Below, in pieces: positions 26,511 through 36,063 of a stretch of DNA of 64,000 bases; the first letter of the stretch is position 1; every line of letters begins with the position of its first letter. The DNA comes from Alistipes sp. Lineage in GTDB: Bacteria; Bacteroidota; Bacteroidia; Bacteroidales; Rikenellaceae. The stretch is from contig JAHHQK010000003.1 of assembly GCA_020026435.1 (NCBI GenBank), positions 62,001-126,000 on the forward strand. The letters run 5' to 3'. Under the pieces are notes generated by a model, which ran no database searches, was not told the origin of the DNA, and saw only the letters and a list, made by a program, of their open reading frames with translations. The position numbers and the translations under genes were made by a program.

Positions 26511-27866
26511 ATGAATTTGAACAAGAATGAACTGCGCCCGCTGATGGGCGAGGGTCGCAAACTGTTCGTCGAGACCTATGGATGTCAGATGAACGTGGGC
26601 GACACGGAGATTGTCGTTGCAGTGATGCAACAGGAAGGATATTTCTATACGGACCGCATCGAAGAGGCCGATGTGGTGCTGATCAATACCTGCTCGATTC
26701 GCGATAATGCCGAGCAGAGAATCTGGGGCCGTCTGTCCGAGATGCGCCGCTACCGTCGTCAGAAACCGTCGTTGGTGGTGGGTGTGATCGGTTGTATGGC
26801 CGAACGGTTGAAGGAAAAACTGGTCGACGGAGACTATGGCGTCGATGTGGTGGCGGGTCCCGACACCTACCGCGACCTGCCGCGTCTGATCCATGCCGCT
26901 GAGGCGGGTGGAAAGGGCGTCAACGTGCAGCTGTCGCTGGAGGAGACCTATGCTGAGATCGCGCCCGTGCGCCTGGACCGCAATGGCGTGAGTGCCTTTG
27001 TGTCGATCATGCGCGGATGCGATAACTTCTGCTCCTATTGCGTGGTGCCCTATACCCGCGGCCGCGAGCGTAGCCGTGATGCCGAGACGATCGTTGCGGA
27101 GGCCCGCACGCTCTTCGAGAACGGCTACCGCGAGGTGACGCTGCTGGGTCAGAATGTCAACTCCTACCGCACGGGCGATGTCGATTTCCCCGAACTGATG
27201 CGTCGTGTGGCCTCCATTTCGCCGCTGCTGCGCGTGCGTTTTGCCACGTCGCACCCCAAGGATATGAGCGACAAACTGCTTGAGGTGATGGCCTCGATGC
27301 CCAATATCTGCCGCTCGATCCACCTCCCGGCACAGTCGGGAGCCACCTCGATGCTGGAGCGCATGAACCGTAAATATACGCGCGAATGGTACCTGGGCCG
27401 AGTGGCCGCCATCCGCCACTATATGCCCGACTGTGCCATCACGACCGACCTGATCGCCGGATTTACGGACGAGACGGAAGAGGAACACGAGGCCACGATC
27501 TCGCTGATGAAGCAGGTGGGCTACGATTTCGCCTATATGTTCAAGTATTCGGAGCGTCCGGGCACCTTCGCCCAAAAGCATCTTCCGGACAATGTGCCCG
27601 ACGAAGTGAAGTCGCGCCGTCTGCAGGAGATCATCACGTTGCAAAACGAGTTGAGCCTCGAAAGCAATCGCCGCGATGTGGGCCGTGAGTTCGAGATCCT
27701 GGTCGAGTCTGTGTCGAAACGCAGCGAGGAGCAGCTTTCGGGACGTACCTCGCAAAACAAGATGGTGGTTTTCGACCGCGGAGACCATAAGATCGGAGAC
27801 TATGTGCGGGTGCGCATTACGGATTGCTCGTCGGCAACGCTGTTCGGCGAGGAGATCTTCCAATAG
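26511..27866 (+). CDS. miaB: tRNA-2-methylthio-N6-dimethylallyladenosine synthase MiaB
   Basis: The 451-residue protein has the UPF0004 domain (FVETYGCQMNVGDTE), the radical-SAM CX3CX2C in GCDNFCSYCVVPYTRGRERSR and a C-terminal TRAM domain with SGRTSQNKMVVFDR. MiaB methylthiolates i6A37 of tRNAs reading UNN codons. Together with mtaB this window encodes both classes of tRNA methylthiotransferase. The start abuts the YitT stop. Confidence 0.96.
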   Translation: MNLNKNELRPLMGEGRKLFVETYGCQMNVGDTEIVVAVMQQEGYFYTDRIEEADVVLINTCSIRDNAEQRIWGRLSEMRRYRRQKPSLVVGVIGCMAERLKEKLVDGDYGVDVVAGPDTYRDLPRLIHAAEAGGKGVNVQLSLEETYAEIAPVRLDRNGVSAFVSIMRGCDNFCSYCVVPYTRGRERSRDAETIVAEARTLFENGYREVTLLGQNVNSYRTGDVDFPELMRRVASISPLLRVRFATSHPKDMSDKLLEVMASMPNICRSIHLPAQSGATSMLERMNRKYTREWYLGRVAAIRHYMPDCAITTDLIAGFTDETEEEHEATISLMKQVGYDFAYMFKYSERPGTFAQKHLPDNVPDEVKSRRLQEIITLQNELSLESNRRDVGREFEILVESVSKRSEEQLSGRTSQNKMVVFDRGDHKIGDYVRVRITDCSSATLFGEEIFQ

Positions 27867-27910
27867 GTATGGAATTAGGTTAGAGTTAGAATAGATTTTT
27901 AGGATAAATT

Positions 27911-29422
27911 ATGCGATTTGACGAACTCGATCTGGAAGACGAGATTCTGGACGGGCTTTACGATATGAATTTCGAGGAGATGACTCCGGTGCAGGAAAAG
28001 ACCATCCCGGTGATCCTCGACGGACACGATATTATCGGTTGTGCACAGACCGGTACGGGCAAGACGGCTGCCTATACGTTGCCGTTGCTCAACAAACTGT
28101 TACTGGAGGGTAACGACGACAATGTGATCAAGTCGGTGATCATTGTTCCCACGCGTGAGCTGGCTCAGCAGATCGACCAGCAGTTCCAGGGCTTTTCCTA
28201 CTACCTGCCGCTTTCGACCACGGTGGTCTACGGTGGTGGCGACGGTAAGGGCTGGGATGTGCAGAAGCGGGGTATGCTGATGGGGTCGGATGTGGTGATA
28301 GCCACTCCCGGACGTATGATCTCCCACCTGCAAAACAGCGGTGTGGATCTTTCCCACGTCGAATACCTGATTCTGGACGAGGCCGACCGTATGCTCGACA
28401 TGGGTTTTGCGGACGACATCATGAAGATTATCTCCTTTATGCCCAAGGAGCGTCAGACGCTGCTCTTTTCGGCTACACTGCCGCCGAAGATCCGCGACCT
28501 GGCCAAGACCATCCTGCGCGATCCCGTGGAGGTGAGCATCGCCATCTCCAAGCCCAACGAGTCGATCGATCAGTCGGCTTATATCTGCTACGAGGCTCAG
28601 AAGCAGGGTATTATCCGCGAGTTGTTCAAGGATAAGAGCGAGTCGAAGGCTATTATCTTCTCTTCGTCGAAACTCAAGGTCAAGGAGCTGACCCATACGC
28701 TCAAACGTATGGGCCTTCCGGTTGCGGCTATGCACTCCGACCTGGAGCAGGCCCAGCGCGAGGAGGTGATGCTCGATTTCAAGAACGGACACGTCAAGAT
28801 CCTGGTGGCTACCGATATTGTGGCCCGAGGTATCGACATCGAGGATATCGGCCTGGTGATCAACTACGACGTGCCGCACGATCCCGAGGATTATATCCAC
28901 CGTATCGGCCGTACGGGTCGTGCCGACGCCACGGGTCGTGCCGTGACGTTTGTCAGCGAGAAGGAGCAGGGCAAGTTCCACACCATCGAACGTTTCATCG
29001 AGCGTGAGGTGCGCAAGGCCGAGCTTCCCGAATCGGTCGGTGAGGGTCCAAAATACGAACCCGACGAACAGCGCAAGCGCGGTCGGGGCAAGAAGGGTGG
29101 TGAAAAGCAGGGCGAGAGCCGTGATAACCGCCGTCGTCGCGGACGCGGCAACAAGAGCGGTAAGCAGGACCGCAAACCCGCAACCTCCAAGGAAGGAGGC
29201 GAGTCCCAACCCGCAGCTGAGGTGGCTGCGGCAACACCGTCTGCGGATTCGGTATCGAATGCCCAGGCTGGATTGGGTGAGGCCCGTCGGTCGCCGCGTC
29301 GTCGTCATCGCCGCCGCCGTTCTTCGGGAAAAGCCAGGGAGGGCATCGCAAATCAGACTGGAAACTCAAATTCTGTATCCACGGCTCCGGCTACACAGGC
29401 AGCACCGACCACGGCGGAGTAG
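27911..29422 (+). CDS. DEAD-box RNA helicase with basic C-terminal tail
   Basis: The 503-residue protein has the full helicase core (about 1-370): Q motif, AQTGTGKTAAYTLP, PTRELAQQ, DEADRMLDMG, SAT, then ARGIDI and HRIGRTGR. From about residue 385 the chain becomes low-complexity, first Lys/Arg/Gly-rich (KRGRGKKGGEK, RRRRGRGNKSGK), then Ala/Pro/Ser-rich with another Arg cluster. Such tails bind RNA in RhlE/CsdA-like helicases. It probably remodels ribosomal or messenger RNA. Confidence 0.94.
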   Translation: MRFDELDLEDEILDGLYDMNFEEMTPVQEKTIPVILDGHDIIGCAQTGTGKTAAYTLPLLNKLLLEGNDDNVIKSVIIVPTRELAQQIDQQFQGFSYYLPLSTTVVYGGGDGKGWDVQKRGMLMGSDVVIATPGRMISHLQNSGVDLSHVEYLILDEADRMLDMGFADDIMKIISFMPKERQTLLFSATLPPKIRDLAKTILRDPVEVSIAISKPNESIDQSAYICYEAQKQGIIRELFKDKSESKAIIFSSSKLKVKELTHTLKRMGLPVAAMHSDLEQAQREEVMLDFKNGHVKILVATDIVARGIDIEDIGLVINYDVPHDPEDYIHRIGRTGRADATGRAVTFVSEKEQGKFHTIERFIEREVRKAELPESVGEGPKYEPDEQRKRGRGKKGGEKQGESRDNRRRRGRGNKSGKQDRKPATSKEGGESQPAAEVAAATPSADSVSNAQAGLGEARRSPRRRHRRRRSSGKAREGIANQTGNSNSVSTAPATQAAPTTAE

Positions 29423-29653
29423 CTTGCAGACACGGCCCGAGTGTGCCGTTTCATATTGCATGATTCTGATGCCGCTGCCGGATCCCGTTTTGCATAGGGG
29501 GCGGTTGCCGAGAAGGTGTCGGAGGAGCAGCAGATGATCGGTCGGACTGCGCTGGCGTGGACGCGTGGTTCGCGGTATGGGCCGTGATCTGATGAAGGCA
29601 TCGGGAATTTGAAAATCAATGAAAAACAGATGAATCGGGCATGGTCCGAAAAC

Positions 29654-29694
29654 AATAAACAAGGGAGTATCTTCGTGATACTCCCTTGTTTATT
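29654..29694. terminator. Bidirectional terminator between convergent genes
   Basis: AATAAACAAGGGAGTATC pairs with its near-perfect complement around a TTCG tetraloop-type turn. It lies between the helicase (plus) and the nucleoside-hydrolase-like gene (minus) and has A/T flanks on both sides. The 230 bases between the helicase stop and this hairpin hold nothing recognised. Confidence 0.85.
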
Positions 29695-29772
29695 ATATAT
29701 TATCGGCAGCGTCGCTTCAGGTGAGGAACTGCCGAAATACTCTTTGTCGGGAAAATCTCCTTGATGGACGGA

Positions 29773-31251
29773 TCAATTCTCGACATAAAGATCGAAGATG
29801 TCGTGACGGTCGAATTTGTCCCAATACTCCAGGGCGAGTTTGCGGACATACTTCCAGTAAGGCTCGGTCTCCTTGCCGTAGAGTGCCACGCCGCGGCGGA
29901 CGTCTTCGCGGATGCGGTCGGCATACTCGCGCTTGAGTTGCAGACGGATGGTTTTGCCCTTGAACGTGAAGGTAGCTTCGGGACGCGGGTGTCCGGTCTT
30001 GGCCACAGTGATCAGACCGTGACCGATGGTTGCACCCGTGCCGACCTGCAATCCGTCGTTCATGCAGCTGATCGGAGGTTCGCTTCCGGCGTAGCTCATG
30101 ACCGTGAAATCGTCGACACCTATATTAAAATACTCGCGGGCGCGAATACCCATCTTGACTCCCACCAAAGCATAGACGCCCAGGTGGCCGTGCAGTTCGT
30201 TGGTCAGAACGGCCGCCCGCCATTCGCTCTCGCCGTGGTGGTCGATCACACGGTCCATGATCGGGATCACATCCTCGGAGTAGTCCTCATAACGGGTCGG
30301 GAAGGTGTAGAATACGCGGTTTTCGGAATCGGGCAATCCTTTGAGAATCTTCAGTATGCGTGCTTCCACGGCCGGTTCCTCGTCTTTGCTTTTGAGCATA
30401 CAGATACGGGTGTGGCCGTTGATTGTGGGTTCTTCCTTGAAGAGCGACGGCTCGTAGAGGTAGACGGCCACCAGGTCGTCCCAGGCCTTGAGGTGACCCT
30501 CATCGATGAGCGTCGAGAGAGGCTCGTTGCGGTGCGTCGAGACGATCTTGCGGGCGTAGGGGGTCTTGATCCGGGCTATGGAGTTGATCAGTTCGGAGGT
30601 GATCTCCATCGGCGAATCGGGATTCGAGGCGACGATCGCAAGCGGAATGCCGCTGCGCAGGATATCGCGTGCGGCCTTGCGGTCGGCATCGTAATTGGCA
30701 TCGACCTGCTTGAGGAATCTGCGCTCGGGGGCGCCGTACCAGACGATGCGCTCGATCTGATCCACAGCGTCGGGATGCTCGCGGATCAAATCCCCGATGT
30801 TGGTCAGCGGGCCCAGGGCCACAAGCACCACGGGCTCTTTCTCGCCGTCGATCTCGGAATAGAGTATCTCCACGGCCGAGGGGTACTCGTCGTCGGCCTT
30901 GGCGCTGTCGCCCCAGGCGATCTGCTGGGAGCGTTGGCGCCATTCGGGTGTGCGGGTGTTGTTGGTACGGCCCACACCCACGGGCACACCCTCGTGGTGG
31001 AATTCGAGCAGAAGGGCCTTGACCTTCTTGCCGGCTTCCTCGGCCGAAAGAGCACCCTCGGTGGTAGTGACGGCCAGCACCTCGGCCTCGCGGTTGCCGA
31101 GCAACATACAGAGTGTCCTCAGATCGTCGGCGGCAGCGTCGGTGTCGATGATCATGTGGAAACGGGCTTTGCCCGAATGGGCCTGGGCACTTGCGGCACA
31201 GAGCATACAGCCCAAAGCCATGACAAAAAAACGTAAGTAAGCGTGTTTCAT
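29773..31251 (-). CDS. Exported nucleoside-hydrolase-like protein
   Basis: The 492-residue protein has a signal peptide (FFVMALGCMLCAASAQAHS) and then the inosine-uridine nucleoside hydrolase hallmark IIDTDAAADDL (D36, D38, D42, D43 expected to bind Ca and ribose), followed by VLAVTTTEGALS and VLVALGPLTNIGDLI. The fold spans about 30-330; the rest is an extension without a family I recognise. Such enzymes split nucleosides into base and ribose; export would place this one in the periplasm or at the surface. It begins 9 bases after the TonB receptor gene, so both are one transcript and may act on the same imported compound. Confidence 0.78.
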   Translation of the reverse strand: MKHAYLRFFVMALGCMLCAASAQAHSGKARFHMIIDTDAAADDLRTLCMLLGNREAEVLAVTTTEGALSAEEAGKKVKALLLEFHHEGVPVGVGRTNNTRTPEWRQRSQQIAWGDSAKADDEYPSAVEILYSEIDGEKEPVVLVALGPLTNIGDLIREHPDAVDQIERIVWYGAPERRFLKQVDANYDADRKAARDILRSGIPLAIVASNPDSPMEITSELINSIARIKTPYARKIVSTHRNEPLSTLIDEGHLKAWDDLVAVYLYEPSLFKEEPTINGHTRICMLKSKDEEPAVEARILKILKGLPDSENRVFYTFPTRYEDYSEDVIPIMDRVIDHHGESEWRAAVLTNELHGHLGVYALVGVKMGIRAREYFNIGVDDFTVMSYAGSEPPISCMNDGLQVGTGATIGHGLITVAKTGHPRPEATFTFKGKTIRLQLKREYADRIREDVRRGVALYGKETEPYWKYVRKLALEYWDKFDRHDIFDLYVEN

Positions 31252-31260
31252 GGGATTGTA

Positions 31261-33153
31261 TTAGAAGTTTATTTTAAAACCGCCCAAAACCGTGGCCTTG
31301 GGCATGGGATATCCGGCATTGATCTCGTAGTCGCGGGCCAGAAGGTTCTCGCCGCGGACGTAGAGGTTGAGCCAGCGTGTGACCATGAATTCGGCGTTGG
31401 CGTTCCACAACACGAACTGCTCCTGCATGCGGGGTTTGACCGAGGTGTAGAGTCCCCTCACGTAACGTATGCCCGTGGAGACGTCCCAGCGCCCGCCCTT
31501 GAATATCATGCCCGTGTAGAGTTTGTGCTCGGGGGCGGCCACAACGGGATGGCTCATATTCAGATAGCTGTAATTGGACGACAGGGTCCAGTGGGGGTTG
31601 ATGCGGTAGGTGATGTCGGCTTCGACGCCCCAGTTTTCGATCTTGCCCGTGTTGATGTTCATCGGACGGCCGTCGACGGGGACGGTCTGGATCATGTTGT
31701 CTCCGCTGATGTAGAACAGGTTGACCCCGTAGCGAAGGTTGCCACCGAGTAACGTCTGCGAGAACGAGATCTCGTAGTTCATCAGGTTCTCGGGCTTCAA
31801 ATCGGGGTTCTGGGGCGGGAACATATACATCTCGCGAATGGTCGGGAAGCGGAATCCCTTGCTGACCATGGCTTTCAGTTGTGCGCTTCTCGACAGCAGG
31901 AACGAGATGCCGCCCTGGGGGATCCATTCCGTGCCGACGTGGGAGTGGTGGTCGATTCTCAGTCCGGCATCGAGGATCATCCATCGGGTCAAGGCCTGGC
32001 GGATGTCGAGGTAGGCCGCCACTTCGTTCTGCGTGACGTCGGCCATCTCCTTGTCAGGTTTCCCGTTGATGAACCGATTCCACGAACGGCCGCCGAAACG
32101 CTGGTAATCAATGCCCATTGTGGTGCGGTTGCCCGAGAACAGAACGAAGGACTGATACCACGAGATGCCGAACATATAGTCCCGAGAATTGAATCTCTTG
32201 ACGGGCGGTTCTTCCCCGGCGGAATACCCGTCGTTGATCTTGTGGCGTCCCCAGTTGTAGAAGATGCTCAGCGCACCCGACGTCTTGGCGTAGTTGTTCT
32301 CCAGGAAGAAGGAGGTCATGCCGCGTGTGATGCGGAACTTGTTGTCGAGGATCGGATGGGTGACACTGCCCGGATTCTGGGCATTGAAGTGGGTGAGGTT
32401 GACATCGGCGGAGATTCCCCAGGCCTTCGACAACTCATATCCCAATTTGGCATATCCGCCGTATTGCTCGAATCCCATGTCGTGGCGATGGCCGTCGGTG
32501 CGGTTGTAGGATCCTGTCACGACACTCGAAAAACGCCCCGAGCGTATGGTATTCGAGGCCTCGGACTGGAAGGTGTTGTAGGATCCGTATCCTGCTGAAA
32601 TATTTGTCTTTACACCGTCTGACTTCATCTTGCGCGTGATGATGTTGATGACGCCTCCCATGGCATTCGATCCGTAGAGGACCGATGCCGGTCCTCTGAC
32701 CACTTCGACCTGCTCGGCCATCATCGTCTGGTAGGCGTCGGCAATGGGATGGCCCATCAGTCCCATGTATTGGGGATGTCCGTCGATCAGAATGAGCATA
32801 CCCGTCGTGGGGCTTCCACCGATGCCACGCATCGTCATGCCTCCCGCGGCTCCTGCCGCCACGCCGTAGCCCATGATTCCGCGTTCGGTGACGAAAAGTC
32901 CCGGCACGTGATCTACCAGGGCGGGCAGCAGTGAGGGTTGGTTGTTCTGCCGGAGCTGTTCGAGGTCGATGACTGAGAGGGTGAGGGGTAATTGTCGGGG
33001 GTCGGTTCCGTTGCGGGTGCCGGTGACCACCACAGCTCCGATCGGGTGGCTCTTCTCGCGGCGGAGCGAATCGGGGGTTTGGGCCTGGGCGTGGGGTATT
33101 CCCGTCACGAGTTGGCTGCACAGAAGCAGCAATAGGGTCGATTTACATTTCAT
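31261..33153 (-). CDS. TonB-dependent outer-membrane receptor
   Basis: The 630-residue protein has a signal peptide (TLLLLLCSQLVTGIPHAQAQ), a plug domain (about 35-150; VVVTGTRNGTDPRQLPLTLS, the metal-site-like MTMRGIGGSPTTGMLILIDG, then EVVRGPASVLYGSNAMGGVI) and a 22-strand barrel ending in an aromatic residue (GGFKINF). It lacks the N-terminal carboxypeptidase-like domain of SusC, so it resembles siderophore/vitamin/metabolite receptors. The downstream partner is a nucleoside-hydrolase-like protein, hinting at nucleoside-type cargo. No cobalamin or other riboswitch was recognised upstream. Confidence 0.92.
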   Translation of the reverse strand: MKCKSTLLLLLCSQLVTGIPHAQAQTPDSLRREKSHPIGAVVVTGTRNGTDPRQLPLTLSVIDLEQLRQNNQPSLLPALVDHVPGLFVTERGIMGYGVAAGAAGGMTMRGIGGSPTTGMLILIDGHPQYMGLMGHPIADAYQTMMAEQVEVVRGPASVLYGSNAMGGVINIITRKMKSDGVKTNISAGYGSYNTFQSEASNTIRSGRFSSVVTGSYNRTDGHRHDMGFEQYGGYAKLGYELSKAWGISADVNLTHFNAQNPGSVTHPILDNKFRITRGMTSFFLENNYAKTSGALSIFYNWGRHKINDGYSAGEEPPVKRFNSRDYMFGISWYQSFVLFSGNRTTMGIDYQRFGGRSWNRFINGKPDKEMADVTQNEVAAYLDIRQALTRWMILDAGLRIDHHSHVGTEWIPQGGISFLLSRSAQLKAMVSKGFRFPTIREMYMFPPQNPDLKPENLMNYEISFSQTLLGGNLRYGVNLFYISGDNMIQTVPVDGRPMNINTGKIENWGVEADITYRINPHWTLSSNYSYLNMSHPVVAAPEHKLYTGMIFKGGRWDVSTGIRYVRGLYTSVKPRMQEQFVLWNANAEFMVTRWLNLYVRGENLLARDYEINAGYPMPKATVLGGFKINF

Positions 33154-33568
33154 GTTGATCTGTTTTTTATTGGAGTTTCAAGAATGTTTTGTCAGTAGTC
33201 CGATCCGCCTCCGAAAAAGATTTGGGGAGGATTGCGCCTTTTAGAGCAAGATCCGTACCGCGAAATTTCCGTGTATTTGTATCTCATCGAAAATCAATAT
33301 CCTTTATACCAAATAAAAAGAGCCATGCCGAAATTGACCCAAAGGGGAGAAGAGCAGGGACTTCCGGCGTACGTTTTTGGACTTAAACGGACAAGACGAC
33401 GGTTGTTTGGAGTGGTGTTTCCGTCGGTGGCGGTCGCTTCGGGAAAAGGCCTGTATTCGGGCATGAAACTTGCGAGAAGACTCTTCCCGAGAGGCCCCTC
33501 TCTCATGATAAATCCCGATGAGGAATCTTCGGACGGAAGTCCCGATGGAATAGATAACAAGAAAATAA
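33154..33568. other. Divergent intergenic region between TonB receptor and pilus locus
   Basis: These 415 bases should contain promoters in both directions. The only near match I see is GTGTATTTG around 33271, which is off consensus (TG instead of TA). A 183-codon plus-strand frame at 33232-33783 overlaps the pilus gene start in another frame and is not convincing. No inverted repeats typical of invertible promoters were found. Confidence 0.4.
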
Positions 33569-34909
33569 ATGGTCTTAAAGCTGAAATATGGTCTGATGTT
33601 GTTGCTTGCGGCGGTATCTATCCCCGGGCAGGCTCAAGATTTGCTTCCGGAGCAGGGACGCGAGGTGGTGACTTTCCGTATTGCCTATCCGATCAACCAA
33701 ACCGTCGTGCATCGGGATTATATGGAGAATCAAACCAACATAGACAGCATCAGAGCCTGCCTAAAGTCTTCGTCTGGGATTGACAGTGTGGTGATTAGTT
33801 CCTGGTCTTCGCCCGAAGGCCCTGGGGACTTCAACCGTCGGCTGGCCTGTCGGCGCGGCGAAGCAGCCCGAAGCTATATCCTGGAGTCGTTGTCCGCCAC
33901 GGAGAAGGCCTCCATACCGATGATCCGCCTTAACCCCGAGGCCGAGAACTGGGCGGGTCTGCGGGCCTTGATCGAGGAGGATCGGTCGTGGCCCTTGCGG
34001 GAGGAGGCACTGGAGATCCTGGATCGTAATCCGGAGTCGGACCTTCGGAAGCAGGCCTTGCGCCGCTCGCCTGCAATGTGGGGATACATCCTGCACAATT
34101 ATATGCCTCGCCTGCGTTTTGCACAGTGGATGATGGTGTGGCGCAAGATGCCCGAAACTCCGATCGAATGTCCTCTGGAGTGGGGGGCGCAGGCCCGAAC
34201 CTTCGGAGGGGATACGGTCACCGCATCTTCGGAATGCTGCTCCGCCTCATTCGTACCTCTTTCATCCGCCCCGGCCGATGTCGAAGCCGCAGCTTCGGTG
34301 ACTGTGGCCGACTCCACGTGGAGGAAAACGATCCTGGCGGTGAAAACCAATCTTCTGTACGATGCCATATCGTGGCTGAACTTCGCCATAGAGGTGCCCT
34401 TTGCCGGGAATCGCTTCTCGGTGCTCTACGAGCATCAGTTCCCTTGGTGGCGATGGGGAATGGGCAACAACCGATTTTGTATGCGCTATTTGCAGATGAC
34501 GGGCGAGGTGCGCTGGTGGTTTCATCTGCGGCGCAAGCCTTCGACCCGCCACGAGATTGTCCGTGATCGGCTTTCGGGCCATTTCCTGGGGCTTTACGGC
34601 ATGGACGGCCGCTACGACTTCGAGCGCAAGCGCGATGTCTGCTACCAGGGCGAATTCTGGAGCCTGGGCCTGAGCTACGGCTACTCGCTGCCCATCGGAC
34701 GCAGGCTCAACCTCGAATTTTCGCTTTCGGCGGGGTATGCGTCCATCGACTACCGCCACTTTATCCCCGCGGACGACTATTCGGTCTTGTACCGCGATCC
34801 CGACAAGGTCGGCACATGGAATTATTTCGGAATCACCAAAGCCGCCATTTCGCTGGTCTTCCCCATCGGGGTACGGCGCACGGCCGGACAGGAAGGAGGT
34901 GCGTTATGA
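33569..34909 (+). CDS. DUF3575 protein of the type V pilus locus
   Basis: The 446-residue protein has a signal peptide (YGLMLLLAAVSIPGQAQ), an OmpA-like N-terminal part (VVISSWSSPEGPGDFNRRLA, typical of the SPEG...N..L pattern) and a C-terminal DUF3575 outer-membrane domain (about 250-435; VKTNLLYDAISWLNFAIEVP, then LSLGLSYGYSLPIGRRLNLE-like strands). DUF3575 proteins regularly head fimbrillin gene clusters in Bacteroidales and may help anchor or assemble the pilus. The stop overlaps the next start by ATGA. Confidence 0.82.
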   Translation: MVLKLKYGLMLLLAAVSIPGQAQDLLPEQGREVVTFRIAYPINQTVVHRDYMENQTNIDSIRACLKSSSGIDSVVISSWSSPEGPGDFNRRLACRRGEAARSYILESLSATEKASIPMIRLNPEAENWAGLRALIEEDRSWPLREEALEILDRNPESDLRKQALRRSPAMWGYILHNYMPRLRFAQWMMVWRKMPETPIECPLEWGAQARTFGGDTVTASSECCSASFVPLSSAPADVEAAASVTVADSTWRKTILAVKTNLLYDAISWLNFAIEVPFAGNRFSVLYEHQFPWWRWGMGNNRFCMRYLQMTGEVRWWFHLRRKPSTRHEIVRDRLSGHFLGLYGMDGRYDFERKRDVCYQGEFWSLGLSYGYSLPIGRRLNLEFSLSAGYASIDYRHFIPADDYSVLYRDPDKVGTWNYFGITKAAISLVFPIGVRRTAGQEGGAL

Positions 34910-35979
34910 ACTGCGGAATGAGATATGCTCACGGACTGATGGCCGTTGTGGCCGGGATGCTCCTGCTGCTGGGCGGGTGTCGGCATCGACAGTTGGTCGA
35001 TATGGGCAATACGCACTATGTGCGGGTCTATGTTGACGAGGATATCCTCAATGTGACCAAGGGTTTCTATGATGAACGCTTGGAGCGGCCGTTCTTCCAG
35101 CTGCCGCATATCATGCGTGTGATGCTGTGCAACCCCCATAGCGGACAGGTCGTGGCCGAGCGTTACTTGCAGAACTGCGACTGTGACGAACACGGCTACT
35201 ATCTCGACGGCTATATCGTGGCCCCTCCGGGCGATTACAATGTCATGATCTATAACTTCGGCACGGAGACCACCCAGTTGCGCGACGACGGCTACTATAA
35301 CCGGATCGAGGCCTATACCAATCCCGTCTCGGATCAGATGCTCGCACGTCTGCCGCAGGCCGGAGACCGCTACTCGGATCGGGATATACTCTACGATCCC
35401 GACCACCTCTTTGTCCGAAGCCAAGAGTCCGTCCACCTGGCGCCGACCAGCCATATCGACACTTTGAGGGATGCCTGCGGGGATTATTTCCGCGCCCGCA
35501 CCGTGGTGAAGAGCTACTTCATGCAAGTGAAGATCCGGGGCGTGGAGTGGTTGCGCTCGGTCTCGGGACTGGTCTCGGGACTGGCCCCTGCGGTGCGTCT
35601 GTGTGATCGGAAACTGGACGGGAAGTCGCCGTCGATGGTCTGCTTCGAGATGCAGGCCGGACATCGCGGTCAGGCCCTGCGGGCAGAGGAGGAGGGTGAG
35701 CGTGCGGTACTCTATACGACGTTCAACACCTTCGGAAAACTCCCCGAGGTGGAGTCCGAGATACGCATAACCTTTGAACTGCTGCGCATCGACGGCAAGT
35801 CGATGGTTGTGTCCCTGGACCTTACCCCCAAATTTGACTCGGACGAGGGCCGTCTCCATCAGTGGCTGATCATCAACCACGAGATCGTGATCCCGCCTCC
35901 CGACAAACCCGAGGAGGGCGGCGGTTTCAATCCCGGAGTCGACGAATGGGAGGATGTGGAATCGGATATCATCATCTGA
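34906..35979 (+). CDS. Pilus-locus lipoprotein (DUF5119/FimB-Mfa2-like)
   Basis: The start at 34906 is set by GGAAGGAGG just upstream and by the ATGA overlap with the DUF3575 gene, giving 357 residues. The lipobox is LLLGGC (near residue 24), after which HYVRVYVDEDILNVT, a strand region with GDYNVMIYNFGTET, and beta-rich modules follow. This layout resembles the DUF5119 proteins and, more loosely, FimB/Mfa2 pilus anchors. A role as outer-membrane anchor or assembly terminator is inferred from context. Confidence 0.72.
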   Translation: MNCGMRYAHGLMAVVAGMLLLLGGCRHRQLVDMGNTHYVRVYVDEDILNVTKGFYDERLERPFFQLPHIMRVMLCNPHSGQVVAERYLQNCDCDEHGYYLDGYIVAPPGDYNVMIYNFGTETTQLRDDGYYNRIEAYTNPVSDQMLARLPQAGDRYSDRDILYDPDHLFVRSQESVHLAPTSHIDTLRDACGDYFRARTVVKSYFMQVKIRGVEWLRSVSGLVSGLAPAVRLCDRKLDGKSPSMVCFEMQAGHRGQALRAEEEGERAVLYTTFNTFGKLPEVESEIRITFELLRIDGKSMVVSLDLTPKFDSDEGRLHQWLIINHEIVIPPPDKPEEGGGFNPGVDEWEDVESDIII

Positions 35980-36063
35980 GCATAGAGGAAATCCCCTTTA
36001 AACATATTTTTAGAGAAAAACCCATTGAAAAACAGATTAAAAACATTTTAAACTTATTGATCC

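Noticed and set aside
33154..33568. A cobalamin riboswitch upstream of the TonB receptor
   Set aside because: No B12-box-like sequence was found on the minus strand in this interval.
33232..33783. A 183-codon plus-strand frame before the pilus locus
   Set aside because: It overlaps the DUF3575 gene start in another frame and has no signal peptide or family features.
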